Positions 10,526-19,753 of a stretch of 24,629 nucleotides of DNA are shown piece after piece. The stretch lies in NCBI GenBank assembly GCA_030770535.1, contig JASVEC010000256.1:1-24629 (forward strand), written 5' to 3'. Numbering within the stretch: position 1 is the stretch's first letter; every line of letters starts with the position of its first letter. The translations under genes were made by a program, and so were the position numbers. The notes below the pieces were generated by a model, which saw only the letters and a list, made by a program, of their open reading frames with translations, made no database searches and was not told where the DNA came from. This DNA is from Batkoa obscura (lineage: Eukaryota > Entomophthoromycota > Entomophthoromycetes > Entomophthorales > Batkoaceae).

Positions 10526-10628
10526 TGGGGATGTTTTTTTTGATTACATTACTTTTCCCTTTTTTAAGCACTATTTGAGTAGAAAGATTGTTACCAAAAT
10601 CCTTAAACAAAAAAAATACATCCCCCTA
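10526..10628 (+). mobile_element. MITE, full length
   Basis: The ends are TGGGGATG and CATCCCCC, flanked by TA. Inside are the family blocks AAGCACTATTTGAGTAGAAA and GATTGTTA. The copy is well preserved. Confidence 0.88.
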
Positions 10629-10713
10629 TATTCAATATTTATCATTGATTACTATAAATTAAGTAGTAGTTTAATTACGATTATTTTTATTTTGCTCGTT
10701 CAAAAAAAGACCT

Positions 10714-10806
10714 GTGGGTGCTTTTGGTTTCATCACCTTTCCATTATTTAAACGCTATTTGTGTAGAAAAATTGTTAGTAAAATCCTTATAGAAAATATA
10801 TTTTCA
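10714..10806 (+). mobile_element. MITE, degenerate copy
   Basis: GTGGGTGCTTTTGGTTTCAT, then AACGCTATTTGTGTAGAAAA and TTGTTAGTAAAATCCTTA match the family core, but both ends are eroded. It lies 86 bp from the previous copy in the same orientation. Confidence 0.7.
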
Positions 10807-11277
10807 TCTAACAAAACTCGGCTACTTAATAGTTGATTTCACTCAAATAAAAATGCTGTGAGAAAACCAAGATTTGGATTTAAAGTGAACTTTAATCATT
10901 CACTTTGTGTCAAAGCAAATATTCACAATCATTTTAAAGCTAGGCTTAAATTCAATTACTTGAAAAGATTCTATGCTACAAAAAACTACCAACTTTTGCT
11001 TTGGCTCCATTATAATCTAAGATAACATAGATAATATTTTAAAAATAAAAGCAAACTCTGTCCTAATCCTAAATCTAGCCTGGGCATAACCCTGACCTAA
11101 TCCTAATTTTAAAAGTAGCATAAATTTAATATTTCTTAATAACAAGTTTTTTACTAATAGTTCTTTTAAATGGGAATTTTTTGGAGCAATATTTTTCCCT
11201 GTCATAAACTTAATCCCTTTACTGAGCTTGATAAATTATTTTATTTTATATTTAAAAGAGCTTTAAAACGTAACATA
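10807..11277. other. Spacer between MITEs, nothing recognised
   Basis: No gene is seen. A short stretch at about 11058-11106 has repeated CCTAATCC-like words (also GACCTAATCCTAA); it is too short and irregular to call a telomeric relic. Confidence 0.45.
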
Positions 11278-11381
11278 AGAGGGTGATGCTTTTTTTGATT
11301 TCATCACTTTTTCCATTTCTTAAGCATTGCTTGAACGAAAAGATTATTAGTTAAATTCTTAAACACAAAAATACATCCCCA
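11278..11381 (+). mobile_element. MITE, slightly eroded left end
   Basis: The family core TGATTTCATCACTTTTTCCA is followed by a diverged middle and the right end ATACATCCCCA with TA after it. The left end reads AGAGGGTGATG. It lies about 290 bp downstream of the cyclin stop codon. Confidence 0.8.
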
Positions 11382-11670
11382 TAATAAGTCATTAAATCTA
11401 CTAGTCTAATAACCATAACATAATTTTAGATCTAAAAAAGCTATTGCAACAAATTTTAATTACACAAAAATTGATTAAATCCTTAACTAATAAAAGTTTA
11501 TTTTATCTATTTATCAACACAACATTATAGACAAAAAACATAGAATCAAAAATGGTCAAACTTCAGAATTAACAATACATAAACGATATACAATAGTAAG
11601 GGTTATAACACAGTATAAGCTAAAATAATTTATTTTAATATGGTAAATGCTATAAAGTGGGCATAAAAAA

Positions 11671-13755
11671 CTATTCAAAAAATACAGATGGTCGAGCACG
11701 TGGGAAGTTAATAGTCATAGCAGTATTGTCAAGACCTTCTTTCTTAATAGCTTTGATAGCTTGATCTTGATTATCAAGCCTTAAATAACGTTGGGCTGCT
11801 TCGATTATATCAGCATTAGTAATAACACACTCATTAACATTTTCTTTAAGGAAAGATGGAGTATCATAACTAATTCTCATGTTCCTCTTATAAAGAAAGT
11901 GCTCATCTCCAATTGATAATGCATTATGAAGTATCCTTTCTATATTTGTTCCTAATTCTTCAAATGAATAGCCTGAATAATAGTGAAATTCTGCATTCCA
12001 ATCAACTCCTTTGATCATTCTACGTGCAATAGCATAGCAACTTGCTGCTATTTTCGATGGTGGTAACATTGCTAAATCGCGACTAATATAGCACGTTTCA
12101 CATAAATATCTTGCTAACAAATAAACACGATTGTTGTTGGCATCTAGTCTGTTAATCCTTGCTAAAAACTCAATTGGTGATTCAAACAATGTTTGAAAAT
12201 CTAAAGATTCAAGGGTAATTTGCTCGGTATCAATTACTTGATCCCAAGTATATTTATGTTTAAGTTTAGTATAATCAAGGATATCATCTAATCTTGGCAA
12301 ATTAACTTCATATAACTTCAATGTTGTAAATGCACATGATAGTGCGAATAAGAGTACATTTCCGTTATTGATTTTTGGACATTTGAATATCATCTGATCA
12401 AATAACGTAAATCCAAGTAGTACGTCTTCTCTTGCATCAGCAAATTTACCAAGAATTGCACTAATTAAATATAAACCATAAACTCTATGCCTATCATCTA
12501 AGTTTTCCTTATTTAAAAAGTCACTGCCAAGTATTTGATTCTTTTCTTCAATGAACATAAATTTAGCTAGCATCTCAGCCAATAGCCCTTGGTCATCATC
12601 AAATATAAGGGGCTCAAAGTCTATTCCAGGTACTGGTAAATGGTCAAATATATGATGTGCTTTGATAGCTTCCTCAATTCTTTTCGTACAAGCATCCTTA
12701 TATAACTCAACTGATTCTTTCCCTTCTTTTAAGGCATTGTAATATTTAGCAATGGGTTGGTATTCATTGTTGCACAAATATTGAAAGTAACCTTTACCTG
12801 CTTTAAAATCGCTCATATCTTCAAGTCCTAATAACTCTTCATACCTTAGATTCCTTTCAGGGACATTGTTATCAAATTTGAAACCATTTCTTTCCATTAT
12901 ATCTTGTTCAGCTATTCTGACTTTTTTAGTTGGCATGTCTTCAGTGAACAGTTCAATTTCATTATATCTTTTAGCACGGATCACAGATCTACTGCAAAAT
13001 TGAGCGCTGATAGCCGAATCGAACTTCTTTTTACTTCCACAACTAACTAATTTTTTATAGTTTTCGATACATTCTTCACTAACTCCAAGTAAACCATATA
13101 GTTTAGCAGTTAACTTCTTCCCAGTATAACTGTCATTGGTATTTTTGTAGCCTCCATTATTCACCTTTTCATTGATCTCACATATTCCTTTGCTTTCATT
13201 TACTTTAGTTTCCCCTCTGCTACCTCCACTTATCTTTCTGTATTTATTTATTTCATTGTTATTTCCATTAATCTCTCCCAAGCATACTAATATATTCCCT
13301 AATTCATTAATATCAACTTTTTGGATATCCTTAGCTCCAGAATATTGTATACCATCTGATTTGATCTTAAGCCATCTTTCTTTCTCATTAATTGGCTTAA
13401 TATAATTTGCAAAGTTAAAATACTTTCTTGTTGGTTGAGATTCTAGATCTCCATCCTCATTTAAAACTTCATCTCCCTTGAGCCCTTCCAAAACATCATT
13501 GAATCCTCCTGAAATTTCACTCCTCTTACCTCTGACATTATTATAATCATTACTACTTTGCTCCTGAATAATACTCTCTTCATTGGTAATCAAACTGGAG
13601 TCCGGGTTTATGACAATTTCATTAAGTTGAGATATAGTGTCACCATCACCATTATCTTCCTTTAAATCATTTGACTTATTTATTTTACTCGTTCTCTTGT
13701 CACTCAGTCTTTGTTTAGTTTCAGCTAATTTTTTTATTTGCAATGAGTTAACCAT
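11671..13755 (-). CDS. Divergent B-type cyclin, single exon
   Basis: The protein has 694 aa, longer than a usual B cyclin because of a charged, low-complexity N-terminal half of about 400 residues. The cyclin N fold is at about 420-537: VLLGFTLFDQ, then LFALSCAFTTLKLYEVNLP, then TEQITLESLDFQT and SPIEFLARINRLD. The Lys and Glu that cyclins use to hold the kinase appear kept (Lys480, Glu511), but the MRAIL substrate patch is not recognisable. The C fold at about 539-640 has LARYLCETCYISRDLAMLPP followed by SKIAASCYAIAR. KEN motifs stand at 416-418 and 637-639; both lie in or near the folds, and no clear RxxL destruction box is seen. It would partner a CDK in the cell cycle. The divergence leaves the exact class (mitotic, or another B-like) open. 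Confidence 0.85.
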   Translation of the reverse strand: MVNSLQIKKLAETKQRLSDKRTSKINKSNDLKEDNGDGDTISQLNEIVINPDSSLITNEESIIQEQSSNDYNNVRGKRSEISGGFNDVLEGLKGDEVLNEDGDLESQPTRKYFNFANYIKPINEKERWLKIKSDGIQYSGAKDIQKVDINELGNILVCLGEINGNNNEINKYRKISGGSRGETKVNESKGICEINEKVNNGGYKNTNDSYTGKKLTAKLYGLLGVSEECIENYKKLVSCGSKKKFDSAISAQFCSRSVIRAKRYNEIELFTEDMPTKKVRIAEQDIMERNGFKFDNNVPERNLRYEELLGLEDMSDFKAGKGYFQYLCNNEYQPIAKYYNALKEGKESVELYKDACTKRIEEAIKAHHIFDHLPVPGIDFEPLIFDDDQGLLAEMLAKFMFIEEKNQILGSDFLNKENLDDRHRVYGLYLISAILGKFADAREDVLLGFTLFDQMIFKCPKINNGNVLLFALSCAFTTLKLYEVNLPRLDDILDYTKLKHKYTWDQVIDTEQITLESLDFQTLFESPIEFLARINRLDANNNRVYLLARYLCETCYISRDLAMLPPSKIAASCYAIARRMIKGVDWNAEFHYYSGYSFEELGTNIERILHNALSIGDEHFLYKRNMRISYDTPSFLKENVNECVITNADIIEAAQRYLRLDNQDQAIKAIKKEGLDNTAMTINFPRARPSVFFE

Positions 13756-14283
13756 CTTTAGAGGATATTAGTTGTTGTTTATTAAAAGATAAAAGTATAT
13801 TAAAACAATTACAGTTTTAAATAGATATTTAAAACAGAATTTATTAAAAACAAAAAACTAAGTTAGATGTTTTATAACCCTTGCTTTTAAGGATAGCCAA
13901 TAAAATGCTATTTAGCTTCAAATGTTCCCATAATTCATTGAACAATAAATAATATAATGGGTACTTTATTTGCTATAATTAATTTACTTCTATGTAGACT
14001 TTTGTTGGATATTATTTCTAAAGTGAAGCATGATCATTAATCATTCAAGTTATTGTACAAAATAATAATCATAGCCTTGTATTTTCTTTTATAACGCTGT
14101 TGATTTTAGATAAGGATCAAAAAAACTATTACTTATTTATAAGCTTACTCCAAAATGGAAAAACCATTTCAAACATATATTTAAAGATCAATATTAAATT
14201 TGAGTCACTGTCAATATTAAAAAATTTAAGAAATTGAAGTAGATTTAGTTGAAAAACATTTGTAATCATCAATAGATATTAAA
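13756..14283. other. Cyclin upstream region, no gene
   Basis: This AT-rich spacer holds the cyclin promoter. I see no clear TATA box, no MITE and no RNA gene. Its far end is the 3' flank of seven-TM copy 3, and similarity to copy 2 starts abruptly at 14284. Confidence 0.5.
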
Positions 14284-14968
14284 TGTTTATTATGAAATTA
14301 AATAATAGAGTTAGAGTATTTAGGCATCTTCTTGCTTTTCAATAGGCTGTTGAATTGAAGAGTTTGATCTGAAATGAAGATAAGAAGCAACAGCGAAAAC
14401 TAAGAAAGTGGCAATGATTGAAATAATATACAGGATAAGAGAACCGGATACAAGTGCATCGTAGTTACCAGATAATACGATTGAGTTGATTATAATATAT
14501 ACAGCACCACTGATAAGTAAGATGGATCCAATCCAGCTAGATGCAAAGATTTGTGCCTTTTCCTTAAACCATACAACTAGGATAGCGAAAACTAAAGCAA
14601 GGACAATACTTATAACCAAGTTGACAATGTTGTTTGAAACGAAAGGAGAGAAGATAGTCCATAAACTCCAACCTGAAGCTGCTCCTAAAATGATGTCGCC
14701 TAAAATACCAATTGCACCACATAAGATAGCACCAAGAATACTAAATCCTATAGTACAGCCAAACACAATCCATAGAGCAGTAGTAGGATCACTTGGTGAC
14801 ACATTTACAATGATAACAATACCAAGAAGATATGTCAAGTAACCAAAGAACCAAAGACCAGAGATTCCACGAGTAAACTTGATACATTTCAACCCTTTAG
14901 CTAAAATTATACCACCGAATAAAAATAAGATGATTCCTAATACTAAGGTGACGATCGACCATATCATT
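14284..14968. repeat. Near-identical duplicate block, partner of 7363-8047
   Basis: It has the same length and orientation as the block at 7363-8047, with two differences seen by eye. Sequence on both sides diverges at once. Confidence 0.9.
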
Positions 14969-15015
14969 AAATTGTTACTTAAGTAAGCAGAAGCACTAGA
15001 GCTATTAGGGTCCAT
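14320..15015 (-). CDS. Seven-TM membrane protein, copy 3 (TMEM198/DUF4203-like)
   Basis: The protein has 231 aa and starts MDPNSSSASAYLSNN at the only sensible Met. From LMIWSIVTLVLG onward it equals copy 2 except for one residue (Ile for Val in LVISIVLALVF). Only the first 15 or so residues differ, and they are Ser/Asn-rich in both, so that part is under little constraint. Membrane topology is as in copy 2, with about seven segments and a short charged tail. The gene has its own TATA box (15073-15081) and a promoter that is clearly older than the coding identity, so the two genes may be expressed differently while making the same protein. Function is unknown. Confidence 0.85.
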   Translation of the reverse strand: MDPNSSSASAYLSNNLMIWSIVTLVLGIILFLFGGIILAKGLKCIKFTRGISGLWFFGYLTYLLGIVIIVNVSPSDPTTALWIVFGCTIGFSILGAILCGAIGILGDIILGAASGWSLWTIFSPFVSNNIVNLVISIVLALVFAILVVWFKEKAQIFASSWIGSILLISGAVYIIINSIVLSGNYDALVSGSLILYIISIIATFLVFAVASYLHFRSNSSIQQPIEKQEDA

Positions 15016-15072
15016 TATGTTATATATATAAATTAAAAATGTAAATTAATAAATATTGCCGTACTTTGTAAA

Positions 15073-15081
15073 CTATTTATA
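15073..15081 (-). promoter_or_regulatory. TATA box of seven-TM copy 3
   Basis: TATAAATAG reads on the minus strand about 58-66 nt before the ATG, the same word as in copy 2. Confidence 0.65.
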
Positions 15082-16464
15082 TGTCTATTTTTAATTTATT
15101 ATTGTTACTGTGGGGATGTTTTCATTTTTAGTTAACCTTAAACTCTGCATTGCCTATGTTTTTACCAAAAAATTATTTTATGCTAAAGTAGTTCCACACA
15201 AAATTCCCCTTCGAATTCATGGGTCAATCTTATTCAAGTGGTCCAAAACTTAATTTTAGTCTTTTTCTCACCCTATCAATACCTATCAAATTTTTTGTTG
15301 AATTAAGATATTTTATGCTTAGCTAAGCTTCCTCCCCCCTCCATCAAACTTTTGACTGGAGGTCTTGGTTCAATTTCGTTTTGTGGGTGTTTTCAAGTTA
15401 TAAAAATTTATAACAGGGATTTGTTTTTATATTTTTAAATTTGAATCTTTATTTGAAATTCAGTTACAAAATTTCAAATAGTCCAATATTAATAAAACAA
15501 CTATATTATAAGTATTAAACTATACAAAGCTAATATACTCAAATTTAAAAGAATTCCTACTTATTTTTTCCTTTGGTAACTTAGCGAAATAGCTAGATAT
15601 TAACATACAACCAAGAAATTTCTGTCATATAAAGATATCATGAATATTGAAATATTGTATAATAACTAATTTAATAAAAGCTCAAAATGGGCATTTTAAA
15701 CTGAGTATAGCTTTAAAAGCAAAAAGTCATATATAGACAACTGATTTTTGTAGTATTTTTAGTATTTTAACTATTTGTAGAACTTATAAAAGTTGATAGT
15801 TTGTGCAATAAATGTTTTTAAATTATTCCTTCTTTTGTTTATAATACATAAAGTACTTAAACTTTGATTTTTTTTATAAAAACCATAAAATTAATTTAAT
15901 ATAATTTTGTATTCTGCCAAGTTTTGATTCATATTTTAATAAATCATTTTGATTGCTTGATTATTTAGTATCTATAAATGCTTCTAAATTGCTTGAAAAG
16001 GCATAAAGTTCATCAACGAACAATGTATTAAAAAAACATTTGAATATGAATTCAAGAAAACATTTCATCAAAGATAAAAATAAAATAAATGAAGGGAATA
16101 TAGATTCAGCTCTTTAAGCTTTTCAAAATGACCCTCTATTAAGTATCATTAGTGTACAAACTCATCTCAGTTTATTTCTGTTAAATTACGCTATATAAAA
16201 CTCAATATGCCCGTAAAATGAGACAATGGCTTTAGCACTCTAAGCTTAATAAAACAGGGATGAAATGTAATTTGAGACTGTGCGATTGCTTTGAATGCCT
16301 TAAAGCTTTTCAGTATGTTTAAAAAAATAAAAGGAATACCTAGTTAGTCTTTTCCCAAGTGCACTTTATTGCCAATTAGTAAAGAGTAGGTTTGCAAATC
16401 TACGAATTGCCATTATAAATTATGATTTTAAAAGGAGCTGGCGAAAATGTCAATCAGATTGATA
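15082..16464. other. Long AT-rich region without a gene
   Basis: The first 280 bases are the diverged duplicate of the copy 2 upstream region. The rest shows no open frame with protein-like composition, no tRNA and no clear MITE until 16465. A pyrimidine-rich patch lies at about 15330-15346. Confidence 0.5.
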
Positions 16465-16562
16465 ATGGGAGTGTTTTTTTGGTTTCATTATTTTTTCCAT
16501 TTTTAAGCGCTATTTAAGCGGAGAATTTGTTAGTGAAATTCTTACACAAAAATACACCCTCA
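16465..16562 (+). mobile_element. MITE
   Basis: The left end is ATGGGAGTGTTTTTTTGG and the right end ACACCCTCA, with TA on both sides. The core AAGCGCTATTTAAGCGGAGA is a variant shared in part with the copy at 16679. Confidence 0.82.
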
Positions 16563-16678
16563 TATCTTTTTCAAATCTGAAAGATAAAGCCTAACTGAAA
16601 TATCAAATCAACTAAAAGAAAAAAACAAATAATCCAATCTTACATTGACTCATCAACTTTGATAAAAGAAGTAACATA

Positions 16679-16778
16679 TCGGAGTGTTTTTTTAACTTCA
16701 TTACTTTTTCCATTTTTCAAGCACTATTTAAGCGGAAAAATTGTTAGTAAAATTCTTAAATACAAAAATACATCCCTA
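16679..16778 (+). mobile_element. MITE, full length
   Basis: This 100-bp copy has ends TCGGAGTG and CATCCCTA, with ATATC repeated on both sides. The core reads AAGCACTATTTAAGCGGAAA. It belongs to the same subtype as its neighbour 116 bp away. Confidence 0.87.
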
Positions 16779-17021
16779 TATCAATTTAAAAGCAGGACTA
16801 GAGAAGTATCATATAAAATCGATTTAAGATATTTAATTGTGGATAGTGATTTATAAAATATAATAAGCTCAATAAGAAAGCGAAAATATATTTGATCAAG
16901 TACTAGTCCACCAAAAGGAATTAAAACCTTTTTATAAGGTTTTAATGTAACTGAGAAGCAGTAAGAGATTCATGGAACTAATCAAAACAGTAATCGAATT
17001 TAATGTAAAAAATTTATTATA

Positions 17022-17122
17022 TGTAAATCCATCTATATTTAAGAACTTTACTCAGTTTTTCCACTTAAATAGTGTTTAAAAGATAGAAAAAGTGATAAAG
17101 TCACCAGAGAAAATAACCCTCA
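17022..17122 (-). mobile_element. MITE, diverged, reverse orientation
   Basis: The core CCACTTAAATAGTGTTTAAA, then AAAAAGTGATAAAGTC and an end ACCCTCA followed by TA match the reversed family. The left end is eroded. This is probably one of the older copies. Confidence 0.72.
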
Positions 17123-17652
17123 TACAAATTTCAGAGCATTAAACAGAAAATTATACAACAAATAACGCCACATTTCGTTTTCTTTAAAAAGGTTATAGAT
17201 CGATTTTGACTTTTTAATTATACCTTGTTGACAATCTTTATCTCATTTTATCGCCTCCTATAGGGTAAAAATTGCTGCAATAAGTAGCATTTTGTACTTT
17301 TATTTATAAAAACTTAATTTAAGCTATAGATAGAACCTCAGATTAGCCTTAGCCTTTCCATAGCAGATTGAAATTTAAAACAGATTTGAACCTTCTAGCT
17401 AAATTCTTACAACTTGTTGTTATTAATATACTCCTTTCTATTACTAGTATATTTAGTTTTAATTTTTGTATGCACCAATAGCTTAAATTTTATAAATAAG
17501 CAACCTTACTCGCTATAATCTTTGTACTATAAATAAAAATCTACTTGATTTAGGAAAAGAAGTTTTTTTGTGTGAAGGATTCTTAAAGTTAACCTATAAA
17601 AACAAAATTTAAAATTAAAATTAAAATCAAAAAATAACTAAAAGATAAATAT
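17123..17652. other. AT-rich spacer, nothing recognised
   Basis: No gene, tRNA or MITE is seen. Confidence 0.45.
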
Positions 17653-18394
17653 TTGAAGGTTGGTACAAAGCTTATAGAAATTGACTATAACCCCAAAAAA
17701 AGCCTTGTAAAGGCATTAGAGAAAATTAGTATATTAATACCAGTACCATCCGCTCCAAATGTTGCAGAAGTTCATATAGATTTGATTGATATTTCTATTA
17801 AAGTTAAGGTAAAGTTGTTTATCTCATCCGAGTTTGCAGCGGAAGTAGAAGGATAAGGTTTAATTATTTTTAAGAAGCAAAGCAATTAATCAATGATATT
17901 GCAGAATTGACAACTCATTCAATTCGCCAAAATCAGCTGTTAGGAAACATCTTGAAAGCTCAAGTCTAGATTATATCCATTATAATAATAGCTTTTTTAT
18001 GTAGCATTTATTATCGGATTATATTCAATAAATGTGCTCAACTATGAAGCCAGAATTGCCGGCAGTGGGGATATAAAGCTCACAACTACCAGTATAAGTA
18101 ATGCTAGTAAATCTGCTCCCTAGACATTATTTACCTGAAGTTAGGAACCAGTTTGCTGATATAGTTGAAAAAAATACTACCATGAATAAGATATTCAGAG
18201 ATATTTCTGAGGTTAGTGATGAGTCATTCGAAGTTAGAAAAATCTCAATAGAAGCTAATAAAGTGATTGATGACAAAAAGACTGAATTCTTTGCGTTGAT
18301 CTCTTATTTGTTTAGAAGAGATATCGAAAATGGACATATATACCTCAAGGGGATTCAAACCATCTTTTTCCAGATTTCAAGTTTTCCTCAATAA
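17653..18394 (+). pseudogene. Unrecognised gene relic in several frames
   Basis: Three open pieces follow each other. The first, 17653-17853, has no ATG start and reads KLIEIDYNPKKSLVKALEK, then ISILIPVPSAPNVAEVHIDL. The second, about 18010-18122, holds NYEARIAGSGDIKLTTTS. The third, 18101-18394, is mostly charged and helical (NQFADIVEKNTTMNKIF, DDKKTEFFALISYLFRRD). Base use is richer than in the flanks, which suggests former coding. The GSGDIKL word with alternating hydrophobic residues recalls beta-helical GIN-type (DUF2807) domains, a weak guess. The third piece may be a separate gene. Stops and frame changes between the pieces have no good intron ends, so I call it broken. Confidence 0.4.
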
Positions 18395-18550
18395 AAAAGT
18401 ATGTCAAACAAGCTTTCTTTAATTGAAATATTAACCTTCGAAGGTTAAATATTATTTTAGTCAATAACAAACTGAGCTAAATGTTGTTTAACAAAAGAAT
18501 AAGTTTATAAATAACTAGAAAGCATTTTCAATCCTTTTTCTTTTATTTAG

Positions 18551-19355
18551 TTTGTAGTGTTATTAAGTTTTAACAAATTACCAGATATCATACTGAGAAA
18601 GGTGTTCAAATTGTTAAATCCAGCTGAGTTATTTGAATTAAAGCTCTTAAGTATTTGTTCAAAGTTGTAGACTGCATCATTAGATACAATTTAGTATGTC
18701 CTTGGATACAATAAGAACGAACTTAAACAATATCGAAATTTCCAAGGAGAATTTATCAAAGAAAATGGGTTATTGATGAAACATTTAAATACTAATAATG
18801 ATGATATTGAGTTTTTAACTGAATGTTCAAGTGTGGTGTTTATAAGTTACAATTGTACATATACTATTAATAAAAGTGATAAAGCCATTAAATTAGAAAA
18901 TAAAGTACCAAAATTAAGAAAAGTGAAAAGTTATTATAGCTATAAACATCTGTCAAATTTATCGAGCGTTTATTTGAAACAAACGAAGTATTTGAATTTA
19001 TGGAATATTTGAAATTCGCAAGGAATTGTTATTAAAAATGTAATTAAATATGGGGATGTTTTTTTTGATTTCATTACTTTTCCGTTTTTTAAGCACTACT
19101 TGAGTGGAAAGATTGTTAGTAAAATTGTTAAACAAAAAAATACATCACCATTTCAAACCTACTTTTGAAGTATTTTTTTAATCCTTATTTCCAAACGTTG
19201 AGATAATTAGGGTTAAAGTTTTTAATCTTATAGATACTGGTAGACAGATTAGTTACAAGCTAAGTATTTCTCTATTAATTATTGTGCCTGTTAAAGATAA
19301 AAAGCTTTCTAATGTGATCGAAAATAATATTACGTTAGACTGGTATAAGTGTTAG
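18551..19355 (+). pseudogene. F-box/LRR-type protein pseudogene, split by a MITE
   Basis: The frame from 18551 reads FNKLPDIILRKVFKLLNPAE, then LFELKLLSICSKL: a typical F-box start (LP..IL..VF..L...L). Two in-frame stops follow (TAG 18667-18669 and TAG 18691-18693), yet the same frame then runs open to 19012 with NELKQYRNFQGEFIKENG, NDDIEFLTECSS and LSNLSSVYLKQTKYLNL, which suits the leucine-rich part. A MITE lies at 19051-19150. Beyond it another frame reads LFPNVEIIRVKVFNLIDT and ends at TAG 19353-19355, again LRR-like. F-box proteins pick substrates for SCF ubiquitin ligases. The acceptor-like TTTATTTAG before 18551 may mean that an upstream exon is missing. Confidence 0.65.
19051..19150 (+). 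mobile_element. MITE inside the F-box pseudogene, near-consensus
   Basis: This 100-bp copy starts TGGGGATGTTTTTTTTGATT, contains AAGCACTACTTGAGTGGAAA and ends ATACATCACCA. TA precedes it and TT follows. It is close to the family consensus and can serve as a reference copy. Confidence 0.9.
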
Positions 19356-19753
19356 TGTAAGTTCATATTTTTATTATAATAATAAATATTAATAGCTTAA
19401 CTATTATTGTTTAAATTTCAAATATGAATCTATATATTGTATAAATGTTAAATCTAAGGTGATGCTTAAAAAAACTTTAACATTTAAAGCGTTGAAAGCA
19501 GCCATTAAAACGCTATAGTAATGATAAAATGATATTTGAATGCTTGTTATTTTTCTATTTTCAAGCTTAAAATTTGAATAGATTAACTCCAAATTAATAA
19601 AAGATGTGCTCACATTAATAGTTTAAGTCATTTTTTTATTTTAATTGGCTTACTTATTTTAAGAGCAAAAGAATAATTTAAAAAACTGATCAATTCATAG
19701 TTTATCTTTTTATAAAACTTCTATTTCATTATAATTAATTTCAACTTATTAAA
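19356..19753. other. NUF2 upstream region, no gene
   Basis: AT-rich; it holds the NUF2 promoter. I see no clear TATA box at a set distance. A minus-strand open frame of 69 codons (19404-19613) looks like chance. Confidence 0.45.

Noticed and set aside
11058-11106. CCTAATCC-like words that recall telomere repeats
   Set aside because: Too few, irregular and without flanking structure; AT-rich DNA gives such words by chance.
15110-15130. A MITE-like left end (TGTGGGGATGTTTTC) upstream of seven-TM copy 3
   Set aside because: The following sequence does not match the MITE core and the matching place upstream of copy 2 (about 8168) is part of the old duplication, so I do not count it as a copy.
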